DNA of 64,000 nucleotides from Xestospongia bergquistia (lineage: Eukaryota > Porifera > Demospongiae > Haplosclerida > Petrosiidae): assembly GCA_963965975.1 (NCBI GenBank), contig OZ014411.1:1597001-1661000 (forward strand), given 5' to 3'. Shown one piece after another: positions 58,109-64,000 of this stretch. Each line of letters starts with the position of its first letter. Positions within the stretch are counted from its first letter, which is position 1. The translations under genes and the position numbers were made by a program. The notes beneath the pieces are model-generated. The model did not search any database, was not told the DNA's origin, and worked only from the letters and a program-made list of their open reading frames with translations.

Positions 58109-58119
58109 TCGCATGCTCT
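58109..58119 (+). promoter_or_regulatory. Degenerate NRF1-like site, CD225 copy G
   Basis: TTCGCATGCTC in the place of TGCGCATGCGC, 94 bp before the ATG. One G has become T on each side of the centre, so the palindrome is weakened. Confidence 0.55.
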
Positions 58120-58202
58120 ATTTTGCAAGAGTCTTCACAGAACTGGTTGTCTCTCTCTCAATTCTATACAATTTGGATCACCTCTGTACTTACGGATATA
58201 TA

Positions 58203-59358
58203 ATGGAAGGTACCTATTTACTATATACAATTTCTTTCATATTGTTATAGTTGTGATACCTCATGTGCTTGTGTAGAAATAAACGACAAATCGCAACATA
58301 CTGACCTGTATTCCTTAACTTCAAAAGAGTTCTCCCAATGACTAAAAGTCTACGCTTTACAGTTGTGGCATTAGATAGATTATTCGTACAACTTATTAAC
58401 AGATGGAAAAATAACATTGACACAACTGTTAGCAAACTAGACTATCACATAAGTAAAAATACTATACTATACAAATATTACTAACTTAAAGTAACATCTC
58501 TTTACTTCATTTATTTCTGTAGCTCCAAAATATCCTAAACAGGTAAAGCTAGTTTACATAAGACATGTACACTTGTCACTAACATTCAATTTTTTATGTA
58601 CACTTCATTACACTGTAATATGATATCTTGAAGATAATTATATGATTATATAGCAAGGGTATTACCCTCTACAAGAACAAATCGCATATTCTTCTGAACA
58701 GGAATACCCACTACAGGAAGAACACAATTCTAAGGAGAGATATGAAAGTATGCACATAATAGTATTTGTTAGTGCCAAAGCCAGTCCTTACTGATAAACA
58801 GATGTTACACCATTTTATCCATCTGATCAAGGACAGTGTGATCATCCTGCTACCCCAGTTGTTCCTATCACACAGCAGCAAACTTTAAGTAATTTTTTAT
58901 TAAGGAAAACAAAATAATTTTTTTCTTTTTAGTCAAATATAGTTGCTGTACAGTCACAACCAACTTCAAATATTGCAAGGACTGTGATTCGTCCTACAAA
59001 GGATCACTATTTGACATTGTCCATTGTGCTAACATTCCTTTGCTTATTTGTTGGAAATTTGCACACGCTTTTGTGTACCATACCAGCCATTATACTTGCC
59101 ATAAAGGTGAGTATAGTTTTGTTAATAAAATATATTGTTATTATAAAGAGAAGCAATTGTATGTTAGTGTGTGTAAATTTATCCATATCTATATAGGCTC
59201 ATCATGCTGAGACATATGGTTATCTGCAAGAGGCTCAATATAACACTCGAGTTGTCTTGATTCTTAATATTCTTGCCTTTGTTTTCGGGATATTAGTTGT
59301 CAACTATTTGATTAATTTAGCAGCAGTATATATAGCAGAAGCAATCCCCTACAGGTAA
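58203..59358 (+). pseudogene. CD225 copy G, splice donor of exon 4 lost
   Basis: Exons: 58203-58209, 58523-58542, 58654-58747, 58802-58884, 58933-59106 and 59197-59358. All are open and in phase. The donor after exon 4 reads CAAACT|TTAAGT, where all other copies read ACT|GTAAGT, so GT has become TT. Reading on gives a stop (TAA) within about 40 bases. CD225 is diverged: loop GYLQEAQYNTRVVLILNI, with Tyr for the Asp of GD. The unspliced tail is short (PYR, stop 59356-59358). Likely dead or using a cryptic donor. The weakened promoter palindrome agrees with relaxed selection. Confidence 0.75.
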
Positions 59359-59649
59359 TTTTATGATTATTATTGTTACTATTGCACTTGTTATTGTTCT
59401 GCTTGTTATACTTACTATTCTTATTCTTACTACAATACCAACTACATTTATTATACAGCCATATATTCAAATTATATATTTTTTAACAATTTTAGAGCTA
59501 CATTTATGGGTAACAGTAATTTTATCAATACTATTGTTCACTATCATTTTTAGTTAATTAAGATTTATTTGCAGCATGCAGGATATCAAGTCATTATAGA
59601 ATAAGCATAGTTTTACAGATAATAACTTTATCATTATCATTTTCTTTAC

Positions 59650-59880
59650 AGTTGCAATGATAACATTTACAAAAGCAGCTAATGCTAGACACACTGGCAA
59701 TTACAGTTACTACTATAATCATTATTGTACTATTCCACTTATACCCTCTGCTTTTATACTTACCATTCTTATTCTTACTACAATACCAATTACATGCATT
59801 TATTATACAACCACTTATTCCAATTATACATGCTACAATAAAACTTAGAACTACCTTTATTGCTTTCTCTGTATTTTAAT
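59650..59880 (+). repeat. Duplicated C-terminal exon block of CD225 copy G
   Basis: After TTTCTTTACAG it reads ATITHT-like debris (AMITFTKAANARHTGNY) and the hydrophobic block ending AFSVF. Confidence 0.55.
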
Positions 59881-60019
59881 TAATATTTTTTATGACTATC
59901 ATTTTACTTAATCAAGTTTTTTTTATAGTGCACAGAATATTATGTCATTGCATAATAAGTATAATATTGAACAATATTAATATTTATTGTAGGTGATACA
60001 GATAAAAAAAACAGTTACT

Positions 60020-62400
60020 ACTTGTATTACTTGGTTATAATTTTCATTCTTGACTCAAAACAACAACAACTAGATTTACTTAAATAGATAAAGTATTGAA
60101 AAACATTTCATAACTAATAAACATTGCAAATATTATAGTTACTACATTTTTTCACCTTTAACTTGTTCATTATATGATAGGGTGATTAAAATGGTGAACT
60201 GCATATTTGAGTTGATTGGTGCAGAGCAATTTCAGATTGACCAATGTGAGGTGTTGGTCATAATGTGGCAGTTAATTCTACAATAATGGATGTACAGAGT
60301 CATATACATCAGGTTCCACATGTTTGTCCTGCATGGTGTTGATCAGCAATATTAGGTAAACATGATGATGGTCAATATGACAGCTAATTTCAACATCATT
60401 AGACAATTTTATAAGATAAGATAGAGGACCAGTTGATCAAATAATTTCCCCACTTAGGATTAGATGATGTAAAATTTTTAGCCTTAAATTATCTCCTGGC
60501 ACAACTATTCTTAACATTTTACTATTGCATTGGTTTTCCTTTTGTTCCATCCGAGATCATTCTACCATTTCATTACAGTCAGAAAAAAAATTCTAAATAA
60601 GATTTAGGATGTTGACTAATCAATAATTCTACTAGTAAAACACCAGTGGTTGTATGTAGCATAATCCAGCAGTTAAACAAAAAATTAGAGAATTATTTAA
60701 CTGGTATTTCCTTTTGTACCATTTAGTCCTTGTTTAACATTTTGTAACACCCTCTCTACCAACTCATTTGTAGAGGGATGATATGATGTTGTAGTCACAT
60801 GATTGATACCATTTGTTTCATAAATTCTTTAAAAACTTGATTGATAATTGAAGGGCTGTTATTCAAAGGTTGTGACCCTTGACAAACAGTACAGTCTTTC
60901 ACTATCACCTCAATCTCACCATCCATCTTTGGCAACCAAACATATGATTAAGCTAATGCCTTCATTTTATTTTGAACGTGGATAAATTTGGTGTAGTTCT
61001 TCCAACATGTCACTTTGTCATGGTTTAAGTACATTAGGTACAAGTATGCGTGAACACCATAACACACAACCATGAAGAATATTTGATTCATTTTGTCTAT
61101 ACAAACATGGTTGCATCTCTTGCTCATCAATGCAGCTGGCCAATCAGATTGGATTTGTTAGTGGACCCTTGACAGAACTGCATCCTTATGTTAGTTCCTT
61201 GACGTATATATCCAAGATGAAGACATTTGAGGAATATGTTTATTGTCACTAAGCAAAAATGATAAGGGTTTATGGTCAGATTTGATAGTAAGATGTCAGC
61301 CATGTAGATAGTTGTGAAATTTCTTATTACCAAAAATAATTATTGGCCAATACTTCTTCTCTAGCTGAGAATATTTTTTTAGCAAGAGTTAAAGTTTGTT
61401 GAGCATAAACTACTAGATGATCAGTGTCATCTTCCACTGTATGCGATATTATAGCACATATTCTATAGGATGAAGCATCACAAGTCAGTACTAAGAGTTT
61501 TGAATCATTATAGTGAATGAACAGTGAATGTGTTTGTAACTTGTTCTTTGTTATCTCAAATATGCTGTATCTTGCTTATTGAGGACCAATGTGACTGTTT
61601 GCATTATAAGTCATATAAGGGAGCTAACTGAGTTGCAATGTTAGGTAAAAAATGATTATAGTAATTAATAATGCCCAAAAAGAATTAAGCTCTCAACATT
61701 CTTAGGTTTTTAAGCTTTTTGAATAGCTTTTAATGTTTTTGATGGTGGGTTGGAGTCTCCATTTGTCAATGATGTGACCAAGATACTCCATGCTTGAATT
61801 TATAAAGAAATACAACACCCTTTCATATATAAGCCTGCAGCCAAAAGCTTGGTTTAAAAAAAACATCAATATTTTGCCAATGGTCTGCCTCAGTAGACCT
61901 TGTAAATAAAATATCATCCAATTATAGTGAAACTCTTTGACAACTTTGGAATAGGCTCTCCATGCACCTTTGAAAGTGTCAGGTACCCCTTCTATGCCAA
62001 ATGGGAATTGATTATATCTAAAATAGCCCTTGTGGGTGTTTATAGTCACATAGTATTGTTATGACTATTCATTAATTTTGGAGGTATGCTTGCGATAGGT
62101 CTAACTTTGAGAAATACGTCTCTCCAGATAGGATGGAAAATAATTCTTTAACTCTGGAAAAATGTACAAATCATTTTGTGACACTTGATTAATGGTGAAT
62201 TTAAAGTCCAATATATTTTAACTGACCTGTCTTGTTTTAATACTGATATTATAGGGGCTGACAATTTAGAGAGCTCAATAGGTTATATTATGACAAAGCT
62301 GCTAATATGTCTAGCTCATTCTCTACTTTGTTTCTTCATCAACACTGAGCTGACCTTTGACCTCTTTTAGGCAATCAACCCTTCAGAGAAGACAGACTAA
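60020..62400 (-). mobile_element. Gypsy remnant in CD225 unit G (longest)
   Basis: Minus strand, reaching from LTR debris (60040-60150) and the element end through integrase tail, core and N-terminal part (61130-60948: VQNKMKALA), RNase H (about 61250-61560), and RT (62049-61702: TINTHKGYFRYNQFPFGIEG and EYLGHIIDKW) to the region upstream of RT (about 62395). It is out of frame in many places. It covers most of pol and so shows best what the ancestral insertion was. Confidence 0.9.
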
Positions 62401-64000
62401 TCATAGGTGTAAGGGTCTGGGCGGTCAAGCTTTGGCCAGACCATTATTGTTATTATTAATCATAGAATGTAATAAATAATAAATATGATTGTTGGACATA
62501 ATTGTACAGTCCTTACTTATATATGAATTTAAACATTATACATTATTACTAGTCGAAATAAATTATTTTTATTTCTTCTTATTTCTTTTTATTTCTTACA
62601 TTATTTCTTGCATGATCACATTGCTTTCTTTTTTTATTGTTTGTAATAGAGAATGACACTAACAAACTCCCATAAAATAACATGAAAACAATGAAAAGAA
62701 AAATCTATTTCATAACAAGTGTTAATAATTAATTTGTGTACTTTTTATTTATACCAGTGAAGTCCGATTAAGTGGTCCTTATCAAAAAATATTTGTTTAC
62801 ATAAAGTTACCATGACCAATTGTGTATATATATTAACTGTATGCATATACATAACTCTTTTTGCTAGTACAGTTTATATATATGTGTATGCATGTTTTAC
62901 TGGATTGTATGGACATAACTATATTATTTTTGAGAACATAATTATCTCTATTATTTCTTATTTCTTCATAAATATTGAATTGTTTTAATCTATTTGTTAT
63001 TTAATAGTAAATAATGACACTAAATAGTTAGTTTTGTAAACATACAGTTATCATGAATGTATACATGTATGTATGTATACAAAAATTTTTTAAAGATGTT
63101 TATCAATGGCCCCACTTTCAACTTTAATGCAAATTAGATTACATATGTTTAAACAGGTTACATGAAAAGTATATGTGATACTGTTATTATTCATATTGTA
63201 TGATCTGATTAAGTGAATATTTCTTATGTATGGTAGTTTAGTCAATAAAAACATATGACATTTATTGGAAATATTACCTAAATATTGATAAAATCAACCA
63301 ATCAAATTTATAATGATAGTATTGTCTATAAGCAAATTACACTATATTAAAATATTACCTTCAATAGATAGAAAGTGACGTTCATTTCCTATACCAATGA
63401 ACATTGCTATAATAATTTCAACATAATTCACAATTATAAGATGAAAAACGCTGTTAATCATTTTTTGATTTTAATAATGTAGTGGTTATTTGTACGGCTC
63501 TAAAAGTACATACTCCATTTGCCAAAATTAATAAATAGAAAAGAATATATCTAATTCAGATTATTTTATAAGCAATTTCAAATTTTATTGACCCTATACA
63601 TAGATAGTCATAATGTTTACTAAGACTACATTTATAATTACACAGATACCTGATTGATCTTTGATTATATATAATAATTAATAATAATATAATGATCATG
63701 CTGTCAAAATGTTTAAGTACAATTATTATATGTTGTAATATGATTATATTACATAAATTGTTGTCATTTCCAAGGTTTTTTTACATTATTATATTATAGT
63801 CATATTATTCATGTATATAAACTGTTGGATTTTGTTTTATATAATTAATTACAAATACACAATGTGAAAATTTACAAAGATAATACAATGGTATAAAGAC
63901 AGTGATATTATGGATGAAATATTTAAGATAATTTTACAATCATGACAAAAGGATTGTAATATATACATTGTATAAACAACAATTGTAATAATAATGTATA
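62401..64000. other. Non-coding DNA of a further array unit
   Basis: No gene. It repeats the unit-upstream blocks (TACTGGATTGTATGGACATA, CATACAGTTATCATGAAT, AGATAGTCATAATGTTTACT) up to about 63665, where similarity stops before the promoter block. No NRF1-like site or CD225 exon follows inside the window. Confidence 0.65.

Overview
The window looks like a eukaryotic, early-branching animal genome, most likely a demosponge of the Amphimedon type (inference). It is strongly AT-rich. Genes are cut by many short GT-AG introns, often 40-120 bp, with exons as short as 20-37 bp. The families present (a TKL-type kinase with ankyrin repeats, Death-domain/LRR proteins, SH3 domains, CD225 proteins, Ty3/Gypsy, hAT, MULE and Tigger elements) are animal ones. 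There are no operons and no bacterial signals.

Layout. 1-4845: a 36-bp minisatellite ORF, then a decayed Ty3/Gypsy element with 143/136-bp LTRs, a tRNA-Ser-type primer site and an extra partial copy in tandem. 4846-8860: non-coding AT-rich DNA with a MITE-like inverted repeat and a dead hAT transposase. 8862-10335: a secreted, Cys-rich, probably GPI-anchored protein gene (minus strand) and its truncated tandem duplicate. 10838-11896: a hAT-type element with a perfect 8-bp target duplication that carries four intact exons of an MFS transporter. 12072-14507: a complete eight-exon kinase-ankyrin gene. 15070-30165: a tandem array of Death / CARD-like / coiled-coil / SH3 / LRR genes, with SH3 and LRR debris, a MULE-like transposon and an importin-alpha fragment. 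30500-60000: seven copies plus one fragment of a CD225 (IFITM/dispanin-like) membrane protein gene. Six have an NRF1-like TGCGCATGCGC palindrome about 87-95 bp before the start codon. Each unit has a minus-strand Gypsy remnant downstream. 60000-64000: the last Gypsy remnant and non-coding unit DNA.

How it may work together (inference). Death-fold/LRR adaptors, a TKL kinase and an array of IFITM-like proteins side by side suggest a locus for sensing, signalling and membrane-level defence. Only sequence families support this. Both large Death/LRR copies carry lesions here. Of the CD225 genes, copies at 30614, 34093, 46969 and 53519 read through cleanly, the copy at 58203 has lost a splice donor, and the copies at 36685 and 41273 are broken. 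The paralogous units act as empty-site controls for several transposon insertions.
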